Shown: positions 38,192-47,026 of the stretch, piece by piece | Layout: every line of letters starts with the position of its first letter | How positions within the stretch are numbered: position 1 is the first letter of the stretch | Assembly: GCF_002735705.1 (NCBI RefSeq) | Contig: NZ_PDZL01000005.1 | Coordinates: 1-64,000 of the forward strand | Origin: Janthinobacterium sp. BJB426 | Lineage (GTDB): Bacteria > Pseudomonadota > Gammaproteobacteria > Burkholderiales > Burkholderiaceae_D | Direction: 5' to 3' | DNA length: 64,000 nucleotides | The notes under the pieces: model-generated | Told to the model about the DNA's origin: nothing | Databases searched by the model: none | Seen by the model: only the letters and a program-made list of their open reading frames with translations | Program-made: the position numbers and the translations under genes

Positions 38192-39178
38192 ATGGCCGAT
38201 AATTTCCTCTCCCAGGAAGAAGTCGATGCCCTACTCAAGGGCGTCAACGGAGACCAGGACGACGCGCAGGCGCCGGAAGATGTCACGGGAGTTCGTACCT
38301 ACAACTTGGCAACCCAGGAGCGCATCGTGCGCGGCCGGATGCCGACGTTGGAAATTATCAACGAGCGTTTCGCCCGGCTGCTGCGCGTGGGCCTGTTCAA
38401 CTTCCTGCGCCGCAGCGCCGAAGTGTCGGTCGGTTCCGTGCGCGTGTCGAAATACAGCGAGTTCATCCGTAACCTGGTGGTGCCGACCAATCTGAATCTG
38501 GTGCACATGAAGCCGCTGCGCGGCACGGCCCTGATGGTCTTCGATCCGGGCCTCGTGTTCCTGCTGGTCGACAACCTGTTCGGCGGCGACGGGCGCTTCC
38601 ATACGCGCGTCGAAGGGCGCGACTTTACGCAGACGGAGCAGCGCATCATCCTGCGCATCCTCGACATCGTCTTCGAAGCCTATACCAAGTCGTGGGAACC
38701 GGTCTTCCCCGTCGAGTTCGAATATATCCGTTCAGAAATGAACACGCAGTTCGCCAACATCGCCACGCCGAACGAGGTGGTGGTGGCGTCCACGTTTACG
38801 GTGGAATTGGGCTCCGTTTCCGGACAAATCCACTTCTGCATGCCGTATTCGATGATCGAGCCGATCCGCGATTCGCTGACCTCGAGCCTGCAGGGCGAGG
38901 CGCTGGAAGTGGACAAGCGCTGGATCCGCCTGATGACGCAGCAGATCCAGATCGCCGAAGTCGAGCTGGTGGCCTCGCTGGGCACGGCGCGCGTGTCGTT
39001 CGATGAAATCCTGAACATGAAGGTGGGCGACATCATCCCGCTGAATATTCCCGAACTGATCGCCGCGACCGTCGACGGCGTGCCCGTGATGGATTGCACG
39101 TATGGCGTGTTGAACGGACAATATGCCTTAAAGGTTGAAAAGTTGTTGGCCAATGCCGATAACATGAATAACCACTAA
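38192..39178 (+). CDS. fliM: flagellar motor switch protein FliM
   Basis: A 328-residue C-ring protein. The N-terminal peptide LSQEEVDALLKG is the CheY-phosphate binding site. The middle CheC-like domain and C-terminal SpoA domain (GDIIPLNIPELIAATVDGVP) bind FliG and FliN. Six bases after fliL. Confidence 0.98.
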   Translation: MADNFLSQEEVDALLKGVNGDQDDAQAPEDVTGVRTYNLATQERIVRGRMPTLEIINERFARLLRVGLFNFLRRSAEVSVGSVRVSKYSEFIRNLVVPTNLNLVHMKPLRGTALMVFDPGLVFLLVDNLFGGDGRFHTRVEGRDFTQTEQRIILRILDIVFEAYTKSWEPVFPVEFEYIRSEMNTQFANIATPNEVVVASTFTVELGSVSGQIHFCMPYSMIEPIRDSLTSSLQGEALEVDKRWIRLMTQQIQIAEVELVASLGTARVSFDEILNMKVGDIIPLNIPELIAATVDGVPVMDCTYGVLNGQYALKVEKLLANADNMNNH

Positions 39179-39229
39179 ATAAATACCCGGGCCGCGTTGC
39201 GGTCCGTATCTGTACAACAGGAGAAACAC

Positions 39230-39664
39230 ATGTCTGACAACCAAGACGACCAAAGCGCGGAAGACGATTGGGGCGCGGCCATTGCCGAGCAGGCCAAGGC
39301 GGAAGCCGAAGCGCTGCAGAACCAGGCCGCCAATACGGCCAGCGCGGCCAGCGCCGCCGTGTTCAAGGACTTTTCCAAGCAGGCATCGAAGTCGGAAACG
39401 CACAACGATATCGATTTCATCCTCGATATCCCGGTGCAGCTGACGGTCGAACTGGGCCGCACCAAGATCGCCATCAAGAACCTGCTGCAGCTGGCACAGG
39501 GTTCCGTGGTCGAGCTCGACGGCCTGGCCGGCGAACCGATGGACGTGCTGGTGAACGGCTGCCTGATCGCCCAGGGCGAAGTGGTGGTGGTGAATGACAA
39601 GTTCGGCATCCGCCTGACCGACATCATCACGCCTTCCGAACGCATCCGAAAATTGAATAAATGA
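39230..39664 (+). CDS. fliN: flagellar motor switch protein FliN
   Basis: A 144-residue C-ring base protein. An Ala/Glu-rich N-terminal stretch precedes the SpoA domain: DIPVQLTVELGRTKIAIKNL, SVVELDGLAGEPMDVLVNGC and VNDKFGIRLTDIITPSERI. ATG 39230 has AGGAGA upstream; the frame extends to 39197 without a ribosome site. It ends in an ATGA overlap with fliO. Confidence 0.97.
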   Translation: MSDNQDDQSAEDDWGAAIAEQAKAEAEALQNQAANTASAASAAVFKDFSKQASKSETHNDIDFILDIPVQLTVELGRTKIAIKNLLQLAQGSVVELDGLAGEPMDVLVNGCLIAQGEVVVVNDKFGIRLTDIITPSERIRKLNK

Positions 39665-40260
39665 AGCCTGGCCTGTTGATTTCCACTGTGCTGCCGCTCC
39701 TGGCGGCATGCAGCATTGCCCTGGCTGAAGCGCCAGCCGCGTCCGCACCAGCGGCGGCCAGCGCCGCCAGCGCTTCCGTCGCGCTGGCAAGCGAGACACC
39801 GCCTGCCGCAGCGGCGCCAGCAGCCTCACCTGCCACTACAGCTGCTGCCTCGCCTGCCGCCGCCCTGCCGGCCATGCCGCCAGGCGCACCGATGACGATG
39901 GCGCCGACCAGCTCGGCCGGCAGCCTGCTGCAAACTATCTTCGCGCTTGTGTTCGTGCTGGCCCTCTTGATCGGCCTGGCCTGGTTCATGAAACGCTATG
40001 GCCCCAAGGTGATGGGCGGCAACAACAAGATGCGCGTCGTCAGCTCGCTCAACCTGGGCGGACGCGAACGCATCGTCCTCGTCGAAGTGGCCGACCAGTG
40101 GATCGTCGTCGGCGCCTCGCCCGGCCGTATCAACGCGCTGGCCACCATGCCGCGCCAGGAAGGCGATCTGCCGCAACTGGCCACGGCGCAAAACGGCCCC
40201 GCGGCCGCCAATTTTTCCGAGTGGCTGAAACAGACCATCGAAAAACGCAATGGGAAATAA
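39661..40260 (+). CDS. fliO: flagellar biosynthesis protein FliO
   Basis: A 199-residue export-gate assembly factor. An N-terminal hydrophobic signal-like segment (2-22), a long Ala/Pro-rich periplasmic linker, a membrane helix at about 89-110 ([19 protein letters not shown]) and the FliO cytoplasmic core ([20 protein letters not shown]) are visible. FliO helps FliP assemble. Overlaps fliN by four bases and fliP by eleven. Confidence 0.94.
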   Translation: MKPGLLISTVLPLLAACSIALAEAPAASAPAAASAASASVALASETPPAAAAPAASPATTAAASPAAALPAMPPGAPMTMAPTSSAGSLLQTIFALVFVLALLIGLAWFMKRYGPKVMGGNNKMRVVSSLNLGGRERIVLVEVADQWIVVGASPGRINALATMPRQEGDLPQLATAQNGPAAANFSEWLKQTIEKRNGK

Positions 40261-41026
40261 GCAGCAGATGGCGTGGTCCACCTTGAAGACTCCCCTGACC
40301 TGGCTGCTGGCGGCAGCCGCCCTGGCCTTGCCGCTGTGGGCCATGGCCCAGCCGGGCATCCCGGCCTTCAACAGCACGCCGGCGCCGGGCGGGGGACAGA
40401 ATTATTCCTTGCCAGTGCAGACGCTCATCCTGATGACGTCGCTCACCTTTTTGCCGGCGGCCTTGCTGATGATGACCTGCTTTACGCGCATCATCATCGT
40501 GCTGTCCTTGCTGCGTCAGGCCATCGGCACGCAATCGGCGCCGCCGAACCAGGTGCTGGTGGGGCTGGCCCTGTTCCTGACTCTGTTCGTCATGGGTCCC
40601 GTGTTCGACAAGATTTATACGGATGCCTATCTTCCTTATCAGGAAAACAAAATCACCATGCAGCAGGCGATGGACAAGGGCGTCGATCCCCTGAAAACCT
40701 TCATGCTCAAGCAGACACGCCAGGCCGACCTGGCCCTGTTTGCCAAGATGTCGCGCTCGCCGGCCCTGCAAGGCCCGGAAGACGTGCCGCTGCGCATCCT
40801 CGTGCCCGCCTTCGTCACCAGCGAGCTGAAAACGGCGTTCCAGATCGGCTTTGCCATCTTCATCCCGTTTTTGATCATCGACATGGTGGTCGCCAGCGTG
40901 CTGATGTCGATGGGTATGATGATGATGTCGCCCGCGACGATTTCGCTGCCGTTCAAGCTGATGCTGTTCGTGCTGGTCGATGGCTGGCAGTTGCTGCTGG
41001 GCTCGCTGTCACAGAGTTTTTACTAG
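40250..41026 (+). CDS. fliP: flagellar type III secretion protein FliP
   Basis: A 258-residue pore subunit of the export gate (five FliP per gate). It has a cleavable N-terminal signal ([19 protein letters not shown]), then membrane helices with the family blocks [20 protein letters not shown] and [20 protein letters not shown]. An in-frame ATG at 40268 is an alternative start. Confidence 0.97.
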   Translation: MGNKQQMAWSTLKTPLTWLLAAAALALPLWAMAQPGIPAFNSTPAPGGGQNYSLPVQTLILMTSLTFLPAALLMMTCFTRIIIVLSLLRQAIGTQSAPPNQVLVGLALFLTLFVMGPVFDKIYTDAYLPYQENKITMQQAMDKGVDPLKTFMLKQTRQADLALFAKMSRSPALQGPEDVPLRILVPAFVTSELKTAFQIGFAIFIPFLIIDMVVASVLMSMGMMMMSPATISLPFKLMLFVLVDGWQLLLGSLSQSFY

Positions 41027-41036
41027 GGGAAGTACG

Positions 41037-41306
41037 ATGACACCCGAAAGCGTCATGACCCTGGGCCGCCATGCGATGGAAATCACGCTGATGGTGGCCG
41101 CGCCCATGCTGCTCGTCGCCCTCATCATCGGCTTGATCGTGAGTATCTTCCAGGCGGCCACGCAGATCAACGAGGCGACCCTGTCCTTCATTCCCAAACT
41201 GGTCGGCATTTTCGTCGCCCTCGTCGTGGCCGGCCCGTGGATGCTGTCCGTCATGCTCGACTACATGCGCCAGGTGTTTACCGGCATCCCGAACCTGGTG
41301 GGCTAG
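41037..41306 (+). CDS. fliQ: flagellar export protein FliQ
   Basis: An 89-residue, two-helix gate subunit (TLMVAAPMLLVALIIGLIVS and LVGIFVALVVAGPWMLSVML) with the conserved IFQAATQINEATLSFIPK loop. ATG 41037 has GGGGAAG upstream; the in-frame extension lies within fliP. Confidence 0.97.
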   Translation: MTPESVMTLGRHAMEITLMVAAPMLLVALIIGLIVSIFQAATQINEATLSFIPKLVGIFVALVVAGPWMLSVMLDYMRQVFTGIPNLVG

Positions 41307-41322
41307 TGCAGTCGCTGTTGCC

Positions 41323-42183
41323 ATGCTGACCCTGTCCAGCATCGAACTGAACACGTGGATCGCAGCACTGCTGTGGCCACTTAGCCGCATCCTGGGCCTG
41401 ATCGCGGCCGCCCCCCTGTTCGGCAACGCGGCCGTGCCGGCCACCGTCAAGGTGACCCTGGGCGCGCTGCTGGCCATGATCATCGCCCCCACCGTGCCGG
41501 CCTTGCCTGCCGTCAACCCGATGTCCTTGCCAGGCTTGTTGATTCTCACGCAAGAGATGCTGGTGGGCCTGGCCATGGGTTTTTCCATCCGCATCGTGTT
41601 TTCCGCCATCGAAATGGCCGGTGAAATCAGCAGTCTCACCATGGGCCTGGGCTTCGCCTCGTTCTTCGACCCGCAAACCAAGGGCCGCTCTTCCGCCATC
41701 AGCCAGTTCCTCGTCATGCTGGCCACCTTGATGTTTCTGACAGTCAACGGCCACCTGGTCTTGCTGGCGGCGCTGGCGGAAAGCTTTGTCAGCCTGCCGA
41801 TTTCATCGAGTCCCATCAGCGGTGGTGGTTTCCAGCAATTGGCGGCCTGGGGTGGGGAAATCTTTCGTTCCGGCCTGCAAATTTCGCTGCCCATCATCGC
41901 GGCCCTGCTGCTGACCAACGTGGCGCTGGGCATCCTGACGCGGGCCGCGCCGCAGCTGAACATTTTCGGTATCGGTTTTCCCGTTACCCTGGGCGTGGGC
42001 TTGCTGGTGATCGGCATGGTCCTGCCCTACCTGGCCACGCCGTTCCAGAACATGTTCCTGCGCGGCATAGAAACGGCGCGTTTGCTGCCACGCGGCTTTG
42101 CCACGCGCGACCGGCCTGCGCCGCCCGTACCACCGAATCCCTTGCGCCCGGCGCCACCGGCACCGCTGCCAGCCGCGCGCTGA
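41323..42183 (+). CDS. fliR: flagellar biosynthesis protein FliR
   Basis: A 286-residue membrane protein, the single FliR of the export gate. About six hydrophobic segments and the conserved MGLGFASFFDPQTKGRSSAI block. The C-terminal tail after about 255 is Pro/Arg/Ala rich and longer than in enteric FliR. Last gene of fliLMNOPQR; convergent with argO, 9 bases apart, with no obvious terminator. flhB and flhA, its usual neighbours, are not here. Confidence 0.96.
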   Translation: MLTLSSIELNTWIAALLWPLSRILGLIAAAPLFGNAAVPATVKVTLGALLAMIIAPTVPALPAVNPMSLPGLLILTQEMLVGLAMGFSIRIVFSAIEMAGEISSLTMGLGFASFFDPQTKGRSSAISQFLVMLATLMFLTVNGHLVLLAALAESFVSLPISSSPISGGGFQQLAAWGGEIFRSGLQISLPIIAALLLTNVALGILTRAAPQLNIFGIGFPVTLGVGLLVIGMVLPYLATPFQNMFLRGIETARLLPRGFATRDRPAPPVPPNPLRPAPPAPLPAAR

Positions 42184-42192
42184 ACAGAAGTA

Positions 42193-42837
42193 TCAGCCCA
42201 GCGCGTGGCGCAGCAGCAGCGCCGACAGCACGAACATGGTGATACCAATCAAGCCATCGAGCACTTGCCAGGCCCGGGGCCGCGCAAACCACGGCGCCAG
42301 CCAGCGCGCGCCAAATCCCAGGGAGGCAAACCACAGCAGGCTGGCCGCGCTGGCGCCGGCAATAAACCAGGCGCGCAACGCGCCCGGCTGCTGCGCGCCG
42401 ATACTTCCCACCAGCAATACCGTATCCAGATACACATGCGGGTTGAGCAAGGTAAACGCCGCCGCCTGCGCCAGGATGGCAGCCAGGCCCAGTTGCGCCC
42501 CGCCTTCGGCCGCGCGCAACTGCTGCGGCCGGCGCGCGCGCCGCAGGGCCTGCCAACCGTAGACGGCCAGGAAAGCGGCGCCGCCCAGCGCCAGCGCGCT
42601 GGCCAGCAGGGGACGCTGCCCCAGCGCACTGGCCATGCCCAGGACGCCGGCGGCAATCAGCGCCGCGTCGGCCAGGGCGCAAAACAGCACGATGGCGCCC
42701 ACGTGTTCGCGGCGCAAGCCTTGTCGCAAGACAAAAGCGTTTTGCGAACCGATGGCAACGATGAGTCCCAAGCCCAGGGTCATGCCTTGGAGAAAGACGG
42801 AAAAAACCAGTGGTGTGGTGGCGGTCGGGAGTGTCAT
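42193..42837 (-). CDS. argO: LysE/ArgO family amino acid exporter
   Basis: A 214-residue inner-membrane exporter of basic amino acids (arginine or lysine) with about six membrane helices. GLIVAIGSQNAFVLRQGL and LLNPHVYLDTVLLVGSIG are family signatures. Divergent from argP, the LysR regulator that activates it in E. coli. The start is ATG 42837. Confidence 0.93.
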   Translation of the reverse strand: MTLPTATTPLVFSVFLQGMTLGLGLIVAIGSQNAFVLRQGLRREHVGAIVLFCALADAALIAAGVLGMASALGQRPLLASALALGGAAFLAVYGWQALRRARRPQQLRAAEGGAQLGLAAILAQAAAFTLLNPHVYLDTVLLVGSIGAQQPGALRAWFIAGASAASLLWFASLGFGARWLAPWFARPRAWQVLDGLIGITMFVLSALLLRHALG

Positions 42838-42861
42838 GCGGCGATCTTGCCAGCCCCACGA

Positions 42862-42909
42862 AATGAAGGCAAACTACCTTTTCTACAGCCAGTTAAGGAA
42901 AACTTCATT
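42862..42909. promoter_or_regulatory. possible ArgP operator between argO and argP
   Basis: AATGAAG (42862-42868) and its complement CTTCATT (42903-42909) bracket the 73-base divergent spacer. LysR regulators usually bind such dyads near their own promoter; a match to a known ArgP site is not claimed. Confidence 0.3.
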
Positions 42910-42910
42910 C

Positions 42911-43807
42911 ATGCTCGATTATGCCGCCCTCGCCGCGCTGGCCGCCGTCATCCGCGAAGGCAGTTTCGAGCGCGCGGCGCGCGCCTTGCACGTGACGCCA
43001 TCGGCCATTTCGCAGCGCATCCGCCTGCTGGAAGAGCGCGTCGGCTGCGCGCTGGTGATACGCGACCAGCCCTGCCGCGCCACGCAAACGGGCCGGCGCC
43101 TGTGCCAGCACGTGGACCAGGTGCAATTGCTGGAGCAGGATTTGCAGGGGACCTTGCCGGCGCTGGCAGCGCAAGGCCCCTCGCGCGCCAGCGTGCCCGT
43201 CGCCGTGAATGCCGACAGCCTGGCCACCTGGCTGGCGCCCGCCATCGCCGCCTTCGCTGCCGAATACCCGGTGCTGCTACAGGTGGCCGTCGACGACCAG
43301 GACCATACGGCCGAGTGGCTGCGCAGCGGTGCCGTGCTGGCGGCCGTCAGCGCCACGGCCCGGCCCGCATCAGGCTGCAACAGCCGTCCGCTGGGTGCCA
43401 TGCGCTACCTGGCGGCCGCCAGTCCCGCCTTCGTGCAGCGGCATTTTGCCCACGGCGTGGGCGCCGCCAGCCTGGCGCTGGCGCCCAGCCTCGTCTTCAA
43501 TGCCAAGGACGAGCTGCAATCGCGCTGGGTGCGCCGCCTGTGCCACCGGCACGTGGAATTGCCGCGCCATGCCCTACCTTCGTCGCACGCCTTCGTCACG
43601 GCAGGCCTGGCCGGCATGGGCTGGGGCTTGCACCCGCAGGCGCTGATCCAGCCCCATCTCGACAATGGCACCCTGGTGGAACTGCTGCCCGCTACGCCAT
43701 TGGACGTGCCCCTGCACTGGCATACGGCGCGTGCCGCGTCCAGCCTGCTCGATGGCTTGAGCGGCGCCATCCTGGCCGCCGCCCGCACAAGCCTGCTGCA
43801 GCCCTGA
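42911..43807 (+). CDS. argP: LysR family regulator ArgP
   Basis: A 298-residue LysR-type regulator. Winged helix-turn-helix at about 5-60 (GSFERAARALHVTPSAISQR), then the two-lobed effector domain. Pairing with divergent argO and overall similarity (LDYAALAALAAVIREGSFER) support ArgP/IciA, which senses lysine and arginine. Translation from ATG 42911; the frame extends upstream only into argO antisense. Confidence 0.93.
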   Translation: MLDYAALAALAAVIREGSFERAARALHVTPSAISQRIRLLEERVGCALVIRDQPCRATQTGRRLCQHVDQVQLLEQDLQGTLPALAAQGPSRASVPVAVNADSLATWLAPAIAAFAAEYPVLLQVAVDDQDHTAEWLRSGAVLAAVSATARPASGCNSRPLGAMRYLAAASPAFVQRHFAHGVGAASLALAPSLVFNAKDELQSRWVRRLCHRHVELPRHALPSSHAFVTAGLAGMGWGLHPQALIQPHLDNGTLVELLPATPLDVPLHWHTARAASSLLDGLSGAILAAARTSLLQP

Positions 43808-43816
43808 TTGGCAGCC

Positions 43817-45076
43817 TCAGGGCTGGTCACTGCTGAGCGCGAAGCGCCAGCGCCGCAGGTCGACATTCAAACGCAGCTGGTGATGCTTGACCAGGTAGCG
43901 CACGCCGACCAGCGCCGCCGCCAGGCCCGAGAGTGCGCCTATACCCAGCGCCCAGCGCGGGCCGAAGGTATCCGCTACCCAGCCCACGATGGGCGCGCCC
44001 AGCGGCGTGCCGCCCGCCGAGATGGCCAGCACGATGGCCATGACCCGGCCCCGCATGGCGGGCGCCGTCGACAGTTGCACGCTGCTGTTGACGCTGGTGG
44101 TAAAGGTTTGCGCGGCAATGCCGATGACCACCAGCATCATGCCGAACAGCCAGTAATTGGGCATCACGGCGGCCAGCGCGCACGCCAGGCCGAACAGCGC
44201 TGCGGCGCCCAGCAGCAAGGCCAGGGTGGGCTGGCCGCGCCCCGCCGCCAGCAAGGCGCCGGCCACGGAGCCGCAAGCCATGATGGAACTGAGCACGCCA
44301 TACTGGCCGGCGCCCGCATGGAAGGCCGTCACGGACATGGTCGACAGGAAAATCGGGAAGTTCAGGCCGAAGGTGCCAATCAGGAACAGCATCAGCAAAA
44401 TAGCCATCAGGTCGGGCCGCTGGCGCACGTAGCGGAATCCCTCGCCCAGGCTGGCGCGCGTGGCCTTCAGGCGCGGCGCGCGGCGCAGCAATTCCACGCG
44501 CAGCAGCAACAGCGATCCGATCACGGCGGCAAACGAGACGGCGTTGATGATGAAGACCCAGCCGCTGCCGACGCTGCTGATCAGCAAGCCGGCGACCGCC
44601 GGGCCCAGCATGCGCGCCGCATTGAACGAGGTGGAATTGAGCGCCACGGCGTTCGTCAAATCTTCCTCGCCAACGATTTCGGCAACAAAAGTCTGGCGCA
44701 CGGGCGAATCGAAGGCCGTCACGCAGCCCAGCAGGAAAGCAAACACGTACACGTGCCACAGTTGTACCAGGCCGCTGATGCACAGCAAGCCCAGGCCCAG
44801 CGCCAGCAAACCCATGGCCGCCTGCGTACACAACAACAATTTCCTGCGATCCAGCAAGTCGGCCGCCATGCCCGTCAGGGGCAGCAACAGCAGTTGCGGG
44901 CCAAATTGCAAGGCCATGACGATGCCGACGGCGCTGGCATTGTGCTGCGTCAACTCGCTCAGCACCAGCCAATCCTGCGCCGTGCGCTGCATCCAGGTGC
45001 CGATATTCGACACGAGGGCGCCGCCGGCCCAGATACGGTAATTGGGAATGCGTAGCGAACGGAATGTGTTGTTCAT
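43817..45076 (-). CDS. MFS transporter (probable drug efflux)
   Basis: A 419-residue major facilitator with twelve predicted helices. The A-like motif is GMAADLLDRRKLLL in the loop between helices 2 and 3; the N-terminus NYRIWAGGALVSNIGTWMQR resembles the DHA3/EntS-like group. 48 bases downstream of marR on the same strand, so marR and this gene likely form an autoregulated efflux operon. The substrate is unknown. Confidence 0.92.
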   Translation of the reverse strand: MNNTFRSLRIPNYRIWAGGALVSNIGTWMQRTAQDWLVLSELTQHNASAVGIVMALQFGPQLLLLPLTGMAADLLDRRKLLLCTQAAMGLLALGLGLLCISGLVQLWHVYVFAFLLGCVTAFDSPVRQTFVAEIVGEEDLTNAVALNSTSFNAARMLGPAVAGLLISSVGSGWVFIINAVSFAAVIGSLLLLRVELLRRAPRLKATRASLGEGFRYVRQRPDLMAILLMLFLIGTFGLNFPIFLSTMSVTAFHAGAGQYGVLSSIMACGSVAGALLAAGRGQPTLALLLGAAALFGLACALAAVMPNYWLFGMMLVVIGIAAQTFTTSVNSSVQLSTAPAMRGRVMAIVLAISAGGTPLGAPIVGWVADTFGPRWALGIGALSGLAAALVGVRYLVKHHQLRLNVDLRRWRFALSSDQP

Positions 45077-45124
45077 CTGGGCGTGCGGGCTCCTTGCCGG
45101 GGTCGTGGTGAAAAATTCAGCGGA

Positions 45125-45568
45125 TCACTCCGCCAAGCGTTTGAGTAATGCCACCGCATGGTTCAGTTCGATGACTTCGTCCGGCGTGAGCCGGGTTTCA
45201 ATGGTGCGCGCCAGCCAGTCTTCGCGCGCGGCGCGGCTGGCCGCTATCCAGGCGCGGCAGCTGTCCGTCAGGGTCAATAGCGTTTGCCGGCCATCAAGCG
45301 GATCGGGCGAACCCGTCACCATCTGCGCTTCCGTCAAGGCTTGCACGGTGGCTGCCATCGACTGGGGCCGCATGCCTTCGGCGCGCGCCAGGCTGCTGGC
45401 AGTGGCCGGGCCGTCGCGTTCAAGACGGCTGAGCACGGATGCCTGCGACATGCTGACATCGCCCAGGTGCGCCTCTTCGCGCAGGCGGCGGCGCAACTTG
45501 CCGACCAGGATGCGCAATTCGCCGGCCAGTTGCAGGACTTGTTCGTGGTCTTCTTGCGGGGTGGTCAT
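45125..45568 (-). CDS. MarR family transcriptional regulator
   Basis: A 147-residue winged-helix repressor. DNA-binding part: VSMSQASVLSRLERDGPATA, SSLARAEGMRPQSMAATVQA, and the wing GSPDPLDGRQTLLTLT. ATG 45568 is preferred to 45589. It should repress itself and the downstream MFS gene by binding the palindrome at 45608-45641, releasing it when a ligand binds. Confidence 0.93.
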   Translation of the reverse strand: MTTPQEDHEQVLQLAGELRILVGKLRRRLREEAHLGDVSMSQASVLSRLERDGPATASSLARAEGMRPQSMAATVQALTEAQMVTGSPDPLDGRQTLLTLTDSCRAWIAASRAAREDWLARTIETRLTPDEVIELNHAVALLKRLAE

Positions 45569-45607
45569 GGTAGCCGTGTGGTGGATCAACGGCCCCTACT
45601 ATAACAC

Positions 45608-45641
45608 ATATGCAGGTAGACTGCACAGTTTGCCTGCATAT
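45608..45641. promoter_or_regulatory. 34-base palindromic operator upstream of marR
   Basis: ATATGCAGG and CCTGCATAT form perfect 9-base ends; inside is ACTG-CA-CAGT on the same axis. The dyad lies 40-73 bases before the marR start, beside a TATAGT -10-like box (minus strand), the right place for a MarR dimer to block transcription. Confidence 0.65.
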
Positions 45642-45669
45642 CTTATCAAGACGGCCATCTTGCGGACGC

Positions 45670-45709
45670 AAAAAAGCCGGGGCGGGAGATCTCCTCCCTG
45701 CCCCGGCTT
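45670..45709 (-). terminator. terminator of the flg operon (after flgL)
   Basis: On the minus strand, AAGCCGGGGCAGGGAGG and its complement form a long GC stem, then TTTTTTG. It lies just past the flgL stop and stops readthrough into marR. Confidence 0.85.
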
Positions 45710-45732
45710 GCCGGCCATCCGATGCGGATCGC

Positions 45733-46974
45733 TTAGCTGATGTAGTTGAACAGCGACAAGCCCGAGATGGAAGTGAAGGACTTCTGCGCCGCCTGCAGGG
45801 TGATCTGCTGCTGGCTGAACAGGGAAATCGCCTTCACCATGTCCAGGTCCTGCAAGCCGGACAGGGTGCTCGCATATTGCAGGTCGAGGTCGTCGCCGGC
45901 GCTGTCGAGCGTGTCGAGCTCCTTCAGGCGCGAACCGACTTCCGCGCGCACCGACAGCACGTTATCGTAGGCCGTATCGAGGATATCGTGCGCCGCGTTC
46001 AGGCTGGCCGTCAGGCGCGCCTGCCCTGCGTCGCCCGAGGCAGGTTCACCTAGTGCTCCGATCAGGTTGGTAATCGTGGTAAAGATCGATTCCTTGCCGC
46101 TGGGCTCCAGGGTGAACTTGTCCAGGTCGGCCGGCTTGCCCGCGACATTGACTTGCTGGCCGTCAAAGTTGATGGCGTCGCCCGATTTATAGGCCACCGG
46201 TACGGCGGGATTCGGGATGGTCTGGCCCAGGGTCACGTCCGTCACGGTATAGGTCGTCTTGGCATCCGTGCCCGTGCCCGTCACCTGGAAGTCGATCGTG
46301 TACTTGTGGCCCGTCAACTTGGTGGGATCGGTGACGGTGCCGCCGGAAATGATGCCGGCGCCGCCGCGCGTGAAGTTGCCTGGATCGGCCGCCGTGGTGA
46401 ACTTGCCGTTGCCCGTCAAATTGTTCTCGAACACTGCCGCGCCCGAGTCGCTGGTGGCCAGGAAGCGGGCCGACCCCACTTGCAGCTCGCGCTGGCCCTG
46501 GTCGCCCACGTAGGTGGCGCCGCCCGGCGTCTGGCTGAACGGTTGCGTCGTCGATTTGTAGCCGGAAAACAGATAGCCGCCCGCGTTATCGGACGTGTTG
46601 GCGATGCCCATCAGGTCCGTCAAGCGACCCTTCAGCTCCGTGGCCAGGCTCTGGCGGTCGATATCCTTCAAGGCCGGATTACCGGCCTTCAGCACCAGGT
46701 CCTGCACGTCGGCGATCAGCGAGGTGGTGCTGGCCAGGGCCAGCTCTTCCTGCGAGAGAAAATTCTTGGCATTCGAGCGGTTCGTCACGAATTGCGTGTT
46801 GATCGATTGCGATTGCGTCACTTCCAGCGCGCGCGCCGAGGCGATCGGATCGTCGGCCGGCGTCAGGTTGCGGCGATTCGCCGACAGCTGCATCTGGGTG
46901 CGGTTCAAGGCACCCTGCAGATTGTTCAGCTGCGTGCTGCCCGCGTCATAGATCATTTTGGTACTGATACGCAT
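45733..46974 (-). CDS. flgL: flagellar hook-filament junction protein FlgL (HAP3)
   Basis: A 413-residue junction protein between hook and filament. The flagellin-like N-terminus MRISTKMIYDAGSTQLNNLQ and C-terminal helix SLFSQQQITLQAAQKSFTSI are typical; the central domain (about 150-300) forms the variable exposed part. Last gene of the flg operon, 52 bases after flgK. Confidence 0.95.
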   Translation of the reverse strand: MRISTKMIYDAGSTQLNNLQGALNRTQMQLSANRRNLTPADDPIASARALEVTQSQSINTQFVTNRSNAKNFLSQEELALASTTSLIADVQDLVLKAGNPALKDIDRQSLATELKGRLTDLMGIANTSDNAGGYLFSGYKSTTQPFSQTPGGATYVGDQGQRELQVGSARFLATSDSGAAVFENNLTGNGKFTTAADPGNFTRGGAGIISGGTVTDPTKLTGHKYTIDFQVTGTGTDAKTTYTVTDVTLGQTIPNPAVPVAYKSGDAINFDGQQVNVAGKPADLDKFTLEPSGKESIFTTITNLIGALGEPASGDAGQARLTASLNAAHDILDTAYDNVLSVRAEVGSRLKELDTLDSAGDDLDLQYASTLSGLQDLDMVKAISLFSQQQITLQAAQKSFTSISGLSLFNYIS

Positions 46975-47026
46975 GATGCTGCCCTTCCTGATGGCGGCGG
47001 GGCGCTATGCGCCGCCGCCTGAATAA

